From contig NZ_WASP01000006.1 in NCBI RefSeq assembly GCF_009712225.1, forward strand, positions 930,875 to 994,874: DNA of 64,000 nucleotides. Reading direction: 5' to 3'. The translations under genes were made by a program, and so were the position numbers. The notes under the pieces are model-generated. The model searched no databases. It was not told where the DNA came from and saw nothing but the letters and a program-made list of their open reading frames with translations. Positions 17,265 to 24,775 of the stretch are shown here, one piece after another. This stretch comes from Desulfovibrio sp. (GTDB lineage Bacteria; Desulfobacterota; Desulfovibrionia; Desulfovibrionales; Desulfovibrionaceae). Numbering within the stretch: the first letter of the stretch is position 1; each line of letters starts with the position of its first letter.

Positions 17265-17293
17265 TTGACATTTCACTGCCCCGGCTCTAGTTT
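17265..17293 (+). promoter_or_regulatory. Sigma-70-type promoter of the RRM gene
   Basis: TTGACA (17265-17270) and TAGTTT (17288-17293) are spaced by 17 bases. The start of translation is about 95 bases beyond the expected transcription start, which leaves a long leader, as in many autoregulated or cold-induced RRM genes. Confidence 0.55.
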
Positions 17294-17394
17294 CGCCCAT
17301 CACTGATTGGGTATAGTAAATTTTTCGCCAGAGACTTTACATGGGTAAGGCTTCAAGCAGAAAGTCTACCTCCCGTAACCCCTTGGAGTCTCAC

Positions 17395-17661
17395 ATGGCT
17401 ACTTCTATTTATGTTGGTAATCTCTCCTGGTCTGCTACTCAGGAAGGCGTTGAATCACTGTTCAGCTCTTTTGGCAACGTGCATTCCGTCAACCTGATCT
17501 CTGACCGCGAAACCGGTCGCGCCCGTGGTTTTGGCTTTGTTGAAATGGACGAAGCCGACGCCATCAACGCCATCGCTGCCCTCGACGGCAAGGAAGTTGA
17601 CGGCCGTAACCTGCGCGTGAACAAGGCCGAGCCCAAAAAGCCCGCCGCCCGTCGCTGGTAA
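17395..17661 (+). CDS. RRM-domain RNA-binding protein (Rbp-like)
   Basis: This is a single RNA recognition motif of 88 aa. RNP2 is SIYVGNLSW near the N terminus and RNP1 is RGFGFVEM near residues 45-52, with aromatic residues in the RNA-contacting positions. The C-terminal tail is a short basic KPAARRW. Such stand-alone RRM proteins bind single-stranded RNA and are often cold- or growth-regulated. I chose the ATG at 17395 because GGAG lies 7 bases before it. An in-frame ATG at 17341 would add a basic Ser/Arg-rich 18-residue extension. A strong terminator follows. Confidence 0.9.
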   Translation: MATSIYVGNLSWSATQEGVESLFSSFGNVHSVNLISDRETGRARGFGFVEMDEADAINAIAALDGKEVDGRNLRVNKAEPKKPAARRW

Positions 17662-17685
17662 GCCAACAAGCATTTAGAAATGCAG

Positions 17686-17718
17686 GAAGGCCGTGAGCAA
17701 TTACGGCCTTCTTTTTTT
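17686..17718 (+). terminator. Rho-independent terminator of the RRM gene
   Basis: GAAGGCCGT (17686-17694) pairs with ACGGCCTTC (17703-17711), followed by T7. Confidence 0.92.
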
Positions 17719-17785
17719 GCGCCTGAACAAGACGAGTGGCATGAACCTTGTCGCCAATATACCCAGCGCATTGCTGTAATGATAG

Positions 17786-17825
17786 ATAGACAAAAGGCCG
17801 TAAGTTATTACGGCCTTTTGTCTAT
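17786..17825. terminator. Bidirectional terminator, perfect 18-bp stem
   Basis: The arms 17786-17803 and 17808-17825 are perfectly complementary round a GTTA loop. The core AAGGCCGTaa/ttACGGCCTT repeats that of the terminator 75 bases upstream. On the minus strand it ends the 17835-18047 gene; on the plus strand it backs up the RRM terminator. Confidence 0.85.
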
Positions 17826-17834
17826 TTTGCAGTT

Positions 17835-18047
17835 TTAGACAGGAATCGCGTTTAGGCGTTTCCTTAATTCATTAGCAAATGATCTCAAATTATTACTAAA
17901 ATCATCTTTTTTAACTAACGATGTATTCATTCCAAGCCATTTATGCAATTTCAAATCATCTGAGGCTGGTGGCAGGCTATCAAGATATGTATTCCAACCG
18001 GATAAAATCCGTTCAATCTCAGCACGCTGTTTTGAGTTAATTTGCAA
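17835..18047 (-). CDS. Small hypothetical protein, 70 aa
   Basis: Not recognised. It is a mostly helical, charged protein starting (M)QINSKQRAEIERILSGW, with no signal or membrane segment. The start codon is TTG, supported by AGGAGAA 8 bases upstream and the lack of an in-frame ATG. It is followed on its strand by the perfect 18-bp terminator. It lies between the RRM gene and the second copy of the paralogous small protein, in the same AT-richer pocket. It could be part of that unit. Confidence 0.55.
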   Translation of the reverse strand: MQINSKQRAEIERILSGWNTYLDSLPPASDDLKLHKWLGMNTSLVKKDDFSNNLRSFANELRKRLNAIPV

Positions 18048-18187
18048 AGTTCATTCTCCTATTACTATTCAAAAAAAAGGTTCCTCCCTAGCACGGCCAA
18101 GACAAAAAAGGTTGGCCGGTACTAAACGAAAAGCAGGTTATTGGATTGGCAGAAGCAACAAAATGACCCTCTTATGGGCGTTTGGGG

Positions 18188-18499
18188 CTACCCGCTTGCC
18201 GTGCAATTGTCAGAAGCACATCCATCGTCATACATGGAGAGCACCTGACCAAGTGAATCCTGACCTTCCCGGGCTTCATCCCACCCGGCTACACTTCGGG
18301 CTTTTAAAATGCGCTCAATTTGCTCAATAAAAGCGCTAACTCCTTTTGTTGTATATGACGCTCCGTCATCAATGTTAATATTCATTGTTTTTCCATCGCC
18401 AGCAGGAGTGATTGTCATTTCGTGCCCGTCTTCAATGGTAAATATTTTTGACTCCCTGCTCATGAGCGCCACAGAAGCCAGATTAGATATATTATCCAT
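18188..18499 (-). CDS. Small protein, 103 aa, paralogue of 16795-17091
   Basis: The central segment (FTIEDGHEMTITPAGDGKT, then TTKGVSAFIEQIERILKAR) aligns with the 98-aa protein encoded at 16795-17091, sharing DGxEM, GDGKT, a TKG turn and the closing helix. The ends differ: this one has an N-terminal MDNISNLASVAL and a Cys-containing C-terminal tail. AGGAGG lies 7 bases before the ATG. Function unknown. It probably arose by local duplication followed by divergence. Confidence 0.72.
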   Translation of the reverse strand: MDNISNLASVALMSRESKIFTIEDGHEMTITPAGDGKTMNINIDDGASYTTKGVSAFIEQIERILKARSVAGWDEAREGQDSLGQVLSMYDDGCASDNCTASG

Positions 18500-18712
18500 A
18501 CTTGACCTCCTTTTAATCCAACTAAATTCATACTAACATCATACTCAAATACTGTCTTCAAAATCATGTAAAATATAAAATAAAAGCATATCAAATAAAC
18601 ACACAATCATACAACATTTTATAATAATTTTTCATTGCGTACTGCTGCAATACTGCCCATTTTTTACCAACCCTTCCTCATTCTTTTTCGCCCCCTGCAG
18701 GCAAAAGCAAAG
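18500..18712. other. AT-rich intergenic spacer
   Basis: This stretch is strongly AT-rich and lacks a credible gene. It should hold the promoter of the 103-aa gene. I see nothing else supportable. Confidence 0.4.
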
Positions 18713-18750
18713 GGGCCTGTTCTTGCCCGGCAATAGGCAGGAACAGGCCC
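18713..18750 (-). terminator. Terminator of the ABC importer operon
   Basis: GGGCCTGTTC (18713-18722) pairs with GAACAGGCCC (18741-18750) to form a 10-bp stem, followed on the minus strand by a T-containing tract. It lies 44 bases past the binding-protein stop. Confidence 0.7.
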
Positions 18751-18794
18751 TGTTCGGCCAGATTTATATCCGGCGCATGTTCGTGGGGGAGGAG

Positions 18795-19883
18795 CTACTT
18801 ATAGCTGGGGATAGGCATCTGAACCTGCTTCAGGAACTTGTCGGTGTTGATCTTGGCGTCCTTGAACTTCTGGATTTCAGCAGGCGAGAAACGCTTGATG
18901 CTACCGAAGAAGTCGGCCACAGAGTTCTGCCACTTGTCGGCCTGCGAATCGCCCTTGGTCCTGTCGAGCAGGGCCATGGTTTCTTCGTAAGACCAGCGGG
19001 GGTGAATCTGCAGATCGAGCTTGGCTTCGTCGTCGGTCATGCGGATACCGGCGAATTCGTTCATGTACTGGCGGTATTCCTTGATGATGCGGGGGCTGGG
19101 GCCTTCTTCACGCAGCATGTTGGAACCGCGCAGGTACACGCGCAGGAACTTGGCAACCAGAGCGGGGTTTTCGTCGCACCACTTCTTGTCGCCCACCAGA
19201 GAAGACACGGTGATGCAGTCCATGTCGGTCATGGTACCGGCACGCTGCCACTTGCGGGAGTCGGCAACAAAGGTGAAGGGAGCCCACAGGCACACGGCGT
19301 CGCCAATGCCCTTTTCAAAGGCAGGCACGGCAGAAGGCTGTTCCATGTTCACCAGGGTCACGTCAGCTTCGGTAAGGCCAAGAATGCTCAGCCACTTGCC
19401 GATCATGTAGTGAACGGTGGTCTGGGAGGTGTACAGGATCTTCATGCCCTTGACGGTTTCAGGGCTGCCGTACACGTTGGGATATTTGGGGTTGTAGCCC
19501 TTGACCTTGGCGGCGGGGCTGTCGGGGCGCAGATAAAGTACATGCACGTCGCCTTCGCTGATGATGGGGGCGACGGAGTAGATGTTGTAGCGGATACCGC
19601 CGATCAGCTGGCCACCCACACCGGTGGAACCAAGCACCCATTCCTTGGCGGGCAGGGCTTCCATCTGGGCAGGACCGCTATTGAACAGCAGCATCTTGAT
19701 GTCCAGGCCTTCTTCCTTGTCCCAGCCCATCTTTTTGGCATACCAGATATTGAAGCCCGGCGATTCGTCCATCCAGCAGGTGGAAATTTCAACGGGCTTG
19801 TCGGCTGCCAGGGTTGCGACGGGACTGCCGCAGATGACAGCGCCCATGCAAAGCAGAAGCGCGATCAGAAGCAGTTTTCTCAT
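18795..19883 (-). CDS. NitT/TauT-type ABC transporter substrate-binding protein
   Basis: This is a periplasmic binding protein of 362 aa. A classical signal peptide (MRKLLLIALLLCMGA..., cleavage after ATLAA) precedes a two-lobed fold. STCWMDESPGFNIWYAKKMGW near the mature N terminus and the later GSTGVGGQLIGG, LYTSQTTVHYMIGKWLS and KGIGDAVCLWAPF stretches fit the nitrate/sulfonate/taurine/thiamine-precursor binding family. The ligand is not evident. It is the last gene of its operon, 206 bases after the ATPase, behind an intercistronic hairpin, which may raise its level relative to the membrane parts. Confidence 0.85.
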   Translation of the reverse strand: MRKLLLIALLLCMGAVICGSPVATLAADKPVEISTCWMDESPGFNIWYAKKMGWDKEEGLDIKMLLFNSGPAQMEALPAKEWVLGSTGVGGQLIGGIRYNIYSVAPIISEGDVHVLYLRPDSPAAKVKGYNPKYPNVYGSPETVKGMKILYTSQTTVHYMIGKWLSILGLTEADVTLVNMEQPSAVPAFEKGIGDAVCLWAPFTFVADSRKWQRAGTMTDMDCITVSSLVGDKKWCDENPALVAKFLRVYLRGSNMLREEGPSPRIIKEYRQYMNEFAGIRMTDDEAKLDLQIHPRWSYEETMALLDRTKGDSQADKWQNSVADFFGSIKRFSPAEIQKFKDAKINTDKFLKQVQMPIPSYK

Positions 19884-19969
19884 GCATGACTCCTATTGGT
19901 TAGTAAACAGAACCACATGTGACGAAAAACCATTAACGCTTGAACCTACAAACAAACCACTTGGGCAAC

Positions 19970-19995
19970 CTCGGCAAACATGCTGGTTTGCCGAG
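19970..19995 (-). other. Intercistronic hairpin before the binding-protein gene
   Basis: CTCGGCAAAC (19970-19979) and GTTTGCCGAG (19986-19995) form a perfect 10-bp stem with a 6-base loop and no T tract. It lies in the 206-base gap between the ATPase and binding-protein genes. An mRNA-stabilising or processing element is the likely role, as is common ahead of binding-protein genes. Confidence 0.55.
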
Positions 19996-20089
19996 AAATA
20001 TGGACTATGCACTTTGCAGAAGGGGCCGTGCCGGACGGGCAGGTGCGCCCATTATCTCGGCGCGGCCCCTGGTGCTGCGTTGGGTAATG

Positions 20090-20857
20090 TTAAAGGGTAA
20101 GTTTTTGCTCTTCCGTAATTTTGGCCCGCAGTTCAAGGAATGCGGGGTCCATGGTGTCGCGCGGACGCGGCAGCGGCACATCATACGAGGTGTGCACATG
20201 GCCCGGCAGCTTGTCTTCCATGGTGACAATACGGTCGGCGAGGAACAGGGCCTCGTCGATGTTATTGGTCACAAAGATCATGGTGCGCTTGTCCATGTGC
20301 CAGATGCGTTCGGTTTCCTGCTCCATGAAAAAGCGGGTCTGTGCGTCGAGCTGACCAAAGGGCTCGTCGAGCAGCAGCACTTCGGGGTTCAGGGCATACG
20401 CACGGGCAATGCCCACGCGCTGCTTCATGCCGCCCGAAAGCTGGTGCGGATAATAGTCTTCAAAGCCGTGCAGCCCCACCATGCCAAGGTAATGGTGCGA
20501 GATTTCGCGCACCTTGGCAGGCTCAAGCCTGCGTACTTCAAGACCAATTTCCACATTCTGGCGCACGGTCTTCCACGGAAAGAGCTTGTAGCTCTGAAAC
20601 ACCAGGCCGATTTCGGGGCCGGGAGACACGATCTCCTTGCCGTCGAGGTAGGCCGCGCCGGAAGAAGGCGATTCAAGCCCGGCAAGAATGCGCAGCAAGG
20701 TGGTTTTGCCGCACTGCCCAGGGCCAAGAATGACCAGAAATTCCTGATCACGAACCTCAAGGGATATCTTTTCCAGAACCGGAACCATCTGGGTTCCCTT
20801 CTGGATGAAGGTTTTGCTTATATTGTCACAGACAATCTTTGGCTGCGTGTTGCTCAC
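20090..20857 (-). CDS. ABC transporter ATP-binding protein (TauB/SsuB-like)
   Basis: 255-aa importer ATPase. Walker A is the slightly unusual GPGQCGKTT, the signature is LSGGMKQRVGIARAYALNP, Walker B is LLLDEPFGQLD and an FVTNNIDEA switch stands where a His is normally found (Asn in place of the H-loop His). It belongs with the NitT/TauT system encoded round it. The permease gene at 20876-21748 ends 18 bases upstream. It is one of two ATPases in the operon and keeps a canonical signature, unlike its partner. Confidence 0.92.
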   Translation of the reverse strand: MSNTQPKIVCDNISKTFIQKGTQMVPVLEKISLEVRDQEFLVILGPGQCGKTTLLRILAGLESPSSGAAYLDGKEIVSPGPEIGLVFQSYKLFPWKTVRQNVEIGLEVRRLEPAKVREISHHYLGMVGLHGFEDYYPHQLSGGMKQRVGIARAYALNPEVLLLDEPFGQLDAQTRFFMEQETERIWHMDKRTMIFVTNNIDEALFLADRIVTMEDKLPGHVHTSYDVPLPRPRDTMDPAFLELRAKITEEQKLTL

Positions 20858-20875
20858 GTTCAGCTCCTTGGCTCT

Positions 20876-21748
20876 CTAAAGATTCTCGATTTCGCGCTGC
20901 CAGGGGCAGAGCTTGCGGGTCAGCAAATCCATGCCCAGGGTAAACACGAGCGAAACCGCCGTGATGATGAGCATGCCGCCAATGATCATGCCGGGGTCAG
21001 AAAGCTTCATACCCTGCACAATGATGTAGCCAAGACCAGAACGCGAGTTCACGAGCTCGGCAGCCACAACGCACGTCCAGGCGCTGGACATGGCGATCTG
21101 GAGCCCTGCCGTGATGGCGGGCAGAGCACCGGGAATGCACACAAGGCGAATTTCGTCCCAGCGTTTGCCGCCGATAATGCGCACCACATCGAAAAATTCG
21201 GGTTCGATGAGCTGCAGGCAGCTGTAAGAGTTGAGCACCACCGGCACGAAGGAGCCAATGACGATGATGAAGATCTTGGGCGCTTCGCCAATGCCGAACC
21301 ACAGAATGGCCACAGAAATCCAGGCCAGGGGTGGCATGGGTTTGAACATGTCGAAAATGGGCTTGACAATGGCGCGGAATGTTTCATTAAAAGCCATGAA
21401 CAGACCCAGCGGAATGCCGAAGCCAGCGGCGATCACAAAGCCGATGATAACGCGGCGCGTGCTGATCCAGAGGTGTTCGAGCAGGCCAAGACCAGAAAGC
21501 TTGTTGACGCTCAGGTCGTGCAGGCTGTCCACCACCTGAAAAGGGGTGGCAAGAGCGCTGCTGTGACCAAACACATTGGAGGTGGCAGCCCACTGCCACA
21601 GGCCGAAAAAGCTCACCAGCGAAATGATGTACAGAAAATATTCGCTCTTCAGGGCACGAACCAGCGAAAACTCGTACTTTTTCGAATTCTTGATAGTTTC
21701 GTTGCAGACGCTCTGGGTCTGCCCGTTGGACTCGGCGGAAGACTGCAT
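20876..21748 (-). CDS. ABC transporter permease (NitT/TauT type), first
   Basis: An inner-membrane permease of 290 aa with about six helices. The EAA-type cytoplasmic loop is in VVRIIGGKRWDEIRLVCIPGALPAI. The start at 21748 is preferred because AGGAG lies 11 bases upstream and the preceding permease stop is 4 bases away. Other starts would overlap that gene. The first 40 residues are polar and Ser/Gln-rich, an extension that its sister permease lacks. It probably pairs with the other permease as a heterodimer. Confidence 0.88.
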   Translation of the reverse strand: MQSSAESNGQTQSVCNETIKNSKKYEFSLVRALKSEYFLYIISLVSFFGLWQWAATSNVFGHSSALATPFQVVDSLHDLSVNKLSGLGLLEHLWISTRRVIIGFVIAAGFGIPLGLFMAFNETFRAIVKPIFDMFKPMPPLAWISVAILWFGIGEAPKIFIIVIGSFVPVVLNSYSCLQLIEPEFFDVVRIIGGKRWDEIRLVCIPGALPAITAGLQIAMSSAWTCVVAAELVNSRSGLGYIIVQGMKLSDPGMIIGGMLIITAVSLVFTLGMDLLTRKLCPWQREIENL

Positions 21749-21752
21749 GGCG

Positions 21753-22565
21753 CTATCTCCTGATACCGGCCAGCAGCCGGGATTCAATCTTGTCAATGAT
21801 GAAACCGATGATGGCGCCAGCAATACCCACGCTCACCATGCCCACCATCACAAGGTCGGTGCGGCCAAGCATGCGGCCAATGGTGATCAGGTAGCCAAGG
21901 CCCTTGTCTGCGGCCAGCAGTTCAGCCGCCACCAGGGTCACCCAGCAGTAGGCCAGGGCGATCTGCAGCGCGCCAAACACCATGGGCAGCGCAGAAGGAA
22001 TGCAGATAGAGGTGAATATCTGCCAGTCAGACGCGCCATAGGTTCTGGCCATCTGAATGTGCACGGGGTTGGTCATGCGCACACCGGTATAGGTGTTGAT
22101 GACGCAGGGCACGATACCCGACAGCCAGATAATAAAGACCTTGCCCGGCAGACCAATGCCAAACCAGAAGATGGTCAGCGGAATCCAGGCAACCGGCGGA
22201 ATGGGCCGGATGATTTCAAAAATGGGGCGCACAAGGCCGCGCACCGTGGTGAACCAGCCCATGGCAAGGCCAAGGGGCAGGCCCACGATCAGGGCCAGCA
22301 CATAGCCCAAAAAGGCTTCCTGCATGCTTGTCCAGGCGTGTTCCATAAGAACGGCACCGTCAGGAGCAGGGTTGGTGAGCTTGTCAAACATGAGGCTCAA
22401 AATGTCGTAGGGCGAGCTGAGCAGCGTGCTGGGAATACGCCAGTCGTTGCTGTCGGCTGGCCCAACACATATCTGCCACACGCCAAGAAAAATACACACG
22501 CTCAGAACCGGCAGGATGCGAAGCCGCATGGGCTTGCGGTAGGTTACTTTTTCATTGCTTTCCAT
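21753..22565 (-). CDS. ABC transporter permease (NitT/TauT type), second
   Basis: A 270-aa six-helix permease. IIRPIPPVAWIPLTIFWFG and the EAA loop ARTYGASDWQIFTSICIPSALP match the family. The related but distinct permease downstream shares the same motifs (KPMPPLAWISVAILWFG), so the pair arose by old duplication. It is translated 16 bases after the upstream ATPase stop. Two permeases plus two ATPases in one operon point to a heterotetrameric importer. Confidence 0.88.
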   Translation of the reverse strand: MESNEKVTYRKPMRLRILPVLSVCIFLGVWQICVGPADSNDWRIPSTLLSSPYDILSLMFDKLTNPAPDGAVLMEHAWTSMQEAFLGYVLALIVGLPLGLAMGWFTTVRGLVRPIFEIIRPIPPVAWIPLTIFWFGIGLPGKVFIIWLSGIVPCVINTYTGVRMTNPVHIQMARTYGASDWQIFTSICIPSALPMVFGALQIALAYCWVTLVAAELLAADKGLGYLITIGRMLGRTDLVMVGMVSVGIAGAIIGFIIDKIESRLLAGIRR

Positions 22566-22581
22566 GAGCTATCCCTTTTTC

Positions 22582-23346
22582 CTACCACCAGCGGATGAGG
22601 TCGGTGACCTGGCGGCGAAGTTCGACAAAACGCGGGTCCCTGAAATCCCTCGGACGCGGCAGGTCAACAACCACCTCTGCCCTGACCTTGGTGGGCTTAG
22701 GGCTCAGCACAAGAATGCGGTCAGCCACGTACACGGCTTCCTCGATATTGTGCGTGACAAAAAGCACGGTGCTCTTGAGGGTCTGCCACAGCTTCACGAG
22801 TTCATCTTCGAGATAAAAGCGAAGCTTCACGTCCAGCTGGCCGTAGGGTTCGTCCATGAGCAGCAGATCGGGGTTCACGGCAAAGGCGCGCGCCACGGCG
22901 ATACGCTGCATCATGCTGGCCGAAACCTGGTTGGGATACAGCTTTGCCGTATCTTCCAGGCCCACCAGTTCCAGAATCATATCCAGACGTTCCCTGAGCT
23001 GCTTGGGCGGAACTTTTTTGATGCGCATGCCGTAGGCCACGTTTTCTTCAACAGTAAGCCACGGCAGGGCCGTGGGTTCCTGAAACACAAAGGCCAGGTT
23101 ATGCTTGCGCGGGTTTGCCACTTCACCATCAATGTAAATGTTGCCCGAAGTGGTTTCCGTAAGCTTGGACATGCAATTGAGAAAGGTCGTCTTGCCGCAT
23201 CCCGTAGGCCCGACTATGCAAACCAGCTCTCCGCGCTTGATGGTAAAGTTGACCTTGTCCAGAACGGTAAGGTCTCCATACATTTTCGTAAGATCCCTGA
23301 CTGCTATCTTAGCGTCGGAACAGGCACAGTCATCGGTTTGCTGCAC
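22582..23346 (-). CDS. ABC transporter ATP-binding protein with degenerate signature
   Basis: First gene of the importer operon, 254 aa. Walker A GPTGCGKTT, Q-loop FVFQEPTALPWL, Walker B LLLMDEPYGQLD and the H-loop FVTHNIEEA are intact. The ABC signature, however, reads VSASMMQRIAVARA instead of LSGGQ-like. With the second ATPase keeping LSGGMKQR but lacking the H-loop His, each partner is defective at a different point, so the pair would form one fully composite site. It sits downstream of a -24/-12 promoter candidate and operator-like repeats. Confidence 0.9.
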   Translation of the reverse strand: MQQTDDCACSDAKIAVRDLTKMYGDLTVLDKVNFTIKRGELVCIVGPTGCGKTTFLNCMSKLTETTSGNIYIDGEVANPRKHNLAFVFQEPTALPWLTVEENVAYGMRIKKVPPKQLRERLDMILELVGLEDTAKLYPNQVSASMMQRIAVARAFAVNPDLLLMDEPYGQLDVKLRFYLEDELVKLWQTLKSTVLFVTHNIEEAVYVADRILVLSPKPTKVRAEVVVDLPRPRDFRDPRFVELRRQVTDLIRWW

Positions 23347-23483
23347 GGCTGCACTCCTTGATGAGAGTTATTGAATGTCCCGGTCTGCCGGCCGGGTGCG
23401 CAAAAGAAGCCATACGCCCCTGAAAGCTGCCTACGGGCTGCCGGAATGGTTGCGCGTGCTTCGAAATTCTTTGTGATCTATTT

Positions 23484-23499
23484 TGCATAATATATACCA
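23484..23499 (-). promoter_or_regulatory. Candidate sigma-54 promoter of the ABC importer operon
   Basis: On the minus strand TGG (23499-23497) and TGCA (23487-23484) give the GG-N10-GC spacing that sigma-54 requires, about 125 bases before the first ATPase start. The -24 part lacks the usual CAC. Flanking TTTGTGA and TCACAAA blocks form a wide inverted repeat round it. A second GG-N10-GC match at 23398-23411 is weaker. Confidence 0.4.
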
Positions 23500-23585
23500 T
23501 TTTTCACAAATCCTGCAAAAAGCCGCTTATCACGCGCTATAACAGGACATTTTTTATACCATGCACCACCGCTGCACCCACCATT

Positions 23586-23622
23586 GCGACACGAATGCGC
23601 ATGATTGCGACAGATGTGACGC
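23586..23622. promoter_or_regulatory. Two tandem activator-site candidates (GCGACA)
   Basis: TTGCGACA occurs twice, with GCGACA at 23586-23591 and 23607-23612, exactly 21 bases apart. The second continues N4-TGACGC, one mismatch from the full GCGACA-N4-TGTCGC palindrome seen elsewhere. The first has only a poor right half. They lie about 90-125 bases upstream of the -24 element, a normal enhancer position. Confidence 0.5.
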
Positions 23623-23653
23623 AGCGGGCTGCGGTGCGCTTTTTTCGGGCTTT

Positions 23654-23672
23654 TGCGGTGCATTGCACCGCA
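23654..23672. repeat. Perfect inverted repeat in the importer upstream region
   Basis: TGCGGTGCA (23654-23662) and TGCACCGCA (23664-23672) are perfect 9-bp arms round one base, followed by TTTTTGGCGCTAGCGCTAG, itself palindromic (GCGCTAGCGC). It may bind another regulator or act as a plus-strand terminator. Confidence 0.45.
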
Positions 23673-23752
23673 TTTTTGGCGCTAGCGCTAGGGAATAAAA
23701 GAACAACTTCTGTCGTCCTGCGCCCTGCCTCCTCACTGCTGTGAAAAAGAAG

Positions 23753-23768
23753 GCGACATTTGCGTCGC
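23753..23768. promoter_or_regulatory. Activator-site candidate upstream of the ABC importer
   Basis: GCGACA-TTTG-CGTCGC, one mismatch from the perfect palindrome at 26807-26822 and sharing its TTTG centre. It lies about 255 bases upstream of the -24 element. Confidence 0.55.
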
Positions 23769-24368
23769 ATCTTCCACCGCACGGGAGGGTTTGGATGCTC
23801 CCCCAAAAGACACAGCACCCTTTGCCGCACTTTTTTTAAACAAAACTTCACCTGTCACCCCAACATGCATGGGGCGACACCTTTGCCGCGGTTGCGGCCG
23901 TATTCAACAAGGGTATGGCGTGACGCAGGTCACGGCAAAAAGATGGAGCGGTCCGGTTACTCTGCTGTCCATGCGCTGGTCGCGCGCGTGGGGCTGCCTG
24001 ACCGGCATCCAGCACTTTTGGCAGTTTACGCTTTAGTTTCAGTGCATTAGCCATGGACGGCATATTGTTTTATCGGGATTGACCGCCACGCCAGATGGCA
24101 TGGGCCGGGTATTGACTGCCACCGCCGCTCGCAGTGCCGCCTTGTGGCTCTGCCGAAACACTGCGCTGCTGTTGCTGATGACCGCCGCAGCCAATACATA
24201 GTAATTTACTACGTTGCAAGCCCCCAACTTCAATTTCGGGCGCTCGCATACTCTGCCCAACCACACGATAAAAAACCCTTGCGAGGCTGCGCAGCTTTCC
24301 CCCGTGGGGGAACGTCTGCACCCCAGGCCTGACCGACCTTTTATCGCAAACGTTTACCGCCGTGCGTG
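23769..24368. other. Gene-free spacer between importer and gcvH operons
   Basis: About 600 bases separate the importer upstream region from the gcvH stop. Short frames occur on both strands, but none has a ribosome site or family-like sequence. A GTTCCCCC-type hairpin is visible near 24295-24312. The region may contain decayed sequence or an RNA; I cannot support a specific feature. Confidence 0.4.
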
Positions 24369-24770
24369 TTAACCTTTGCGCAAAAGGGAAAGATATGCGG
24401 TGCTGTCGGGCAGCGTATCGACCTCTGCCGGGGCATCAAGACGGATGCGAAGCATCCAGCCTTCGGCGTAGGGCTTGGCATTTACAAGGGTGGGGGTGCT
24501 TTCGAGGGTTTCATTCACCTCAAGCACCGTGCCGGAAACAGGCATGAACAGGGCATTGACAGACTTCAGCGACTCTACGGTGCCGAATTCCTGGCCGCCC
24601 TTGTAGCTTGTGCCGGTGGCGGGCAGATCCACAAAGGCGATTTCGCCCAGCTGATCCTGTGCAAAGTCGCTGATGCCAACCACCGCGGTATCGCCCTCTA
24701 CACGCAGCCACACATGCTCGTCAGTATAACGCAGGTTTTCGGGCAAAGCCAATTGATCAAGATCTTTCAT
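24369..24770 (-). CDS. gcvH: GcvH-like lipoyl carrier protein
   Basis: 133-aa lipoyl-domain protein. The lipoyl-lysine motif is GTVESLKSVNAL with Lys69. YTDEHVWLRVEGD, VVGISDFAQDQLGEI and the C-terminal PYAEGWMLRIRL segments are standard for glycine-cleavage H protein. gcvT and gcvP are absent here, and the gene follows lpd by 5 bases in an osmC-lpd-gcvH operon, so it probably carries electrons from Lpd to another acceptor rather than glycine-derived methylamine. AAGGA precedes the ATG. An LbpA-like carrier is an alternative label. Confidence 0.85.
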   Translation of the reverse strand: MKDLDQLALPENLRYTDEHVWLRVEGDTAVVGISDFAQDQLGEIAFVDLPATGTSYKGGQEFGTVESLKSVNALFMPVSGTVLEVNETLESTPTLVNAKPYAEGWMLRIRLDAPAEVDTLPDSTAYLSLLRKG

Positions 24771-24775
24771 AATCC

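Noticed and set aside
19940..21763. 607-codon open frame on the plus strand opposite the ABC importer genes
   Set aside because: Mirror of the importer coding strand; product is His/Gln-rich without any family motif, while the minus-strand genes have clear Walker and EAA motifs.
23760..24266. Short frames between the importer and gcvH operons
   Set aside because: No ribosome sites, odd composition and mutual overlap on both strands; probably non-coding.
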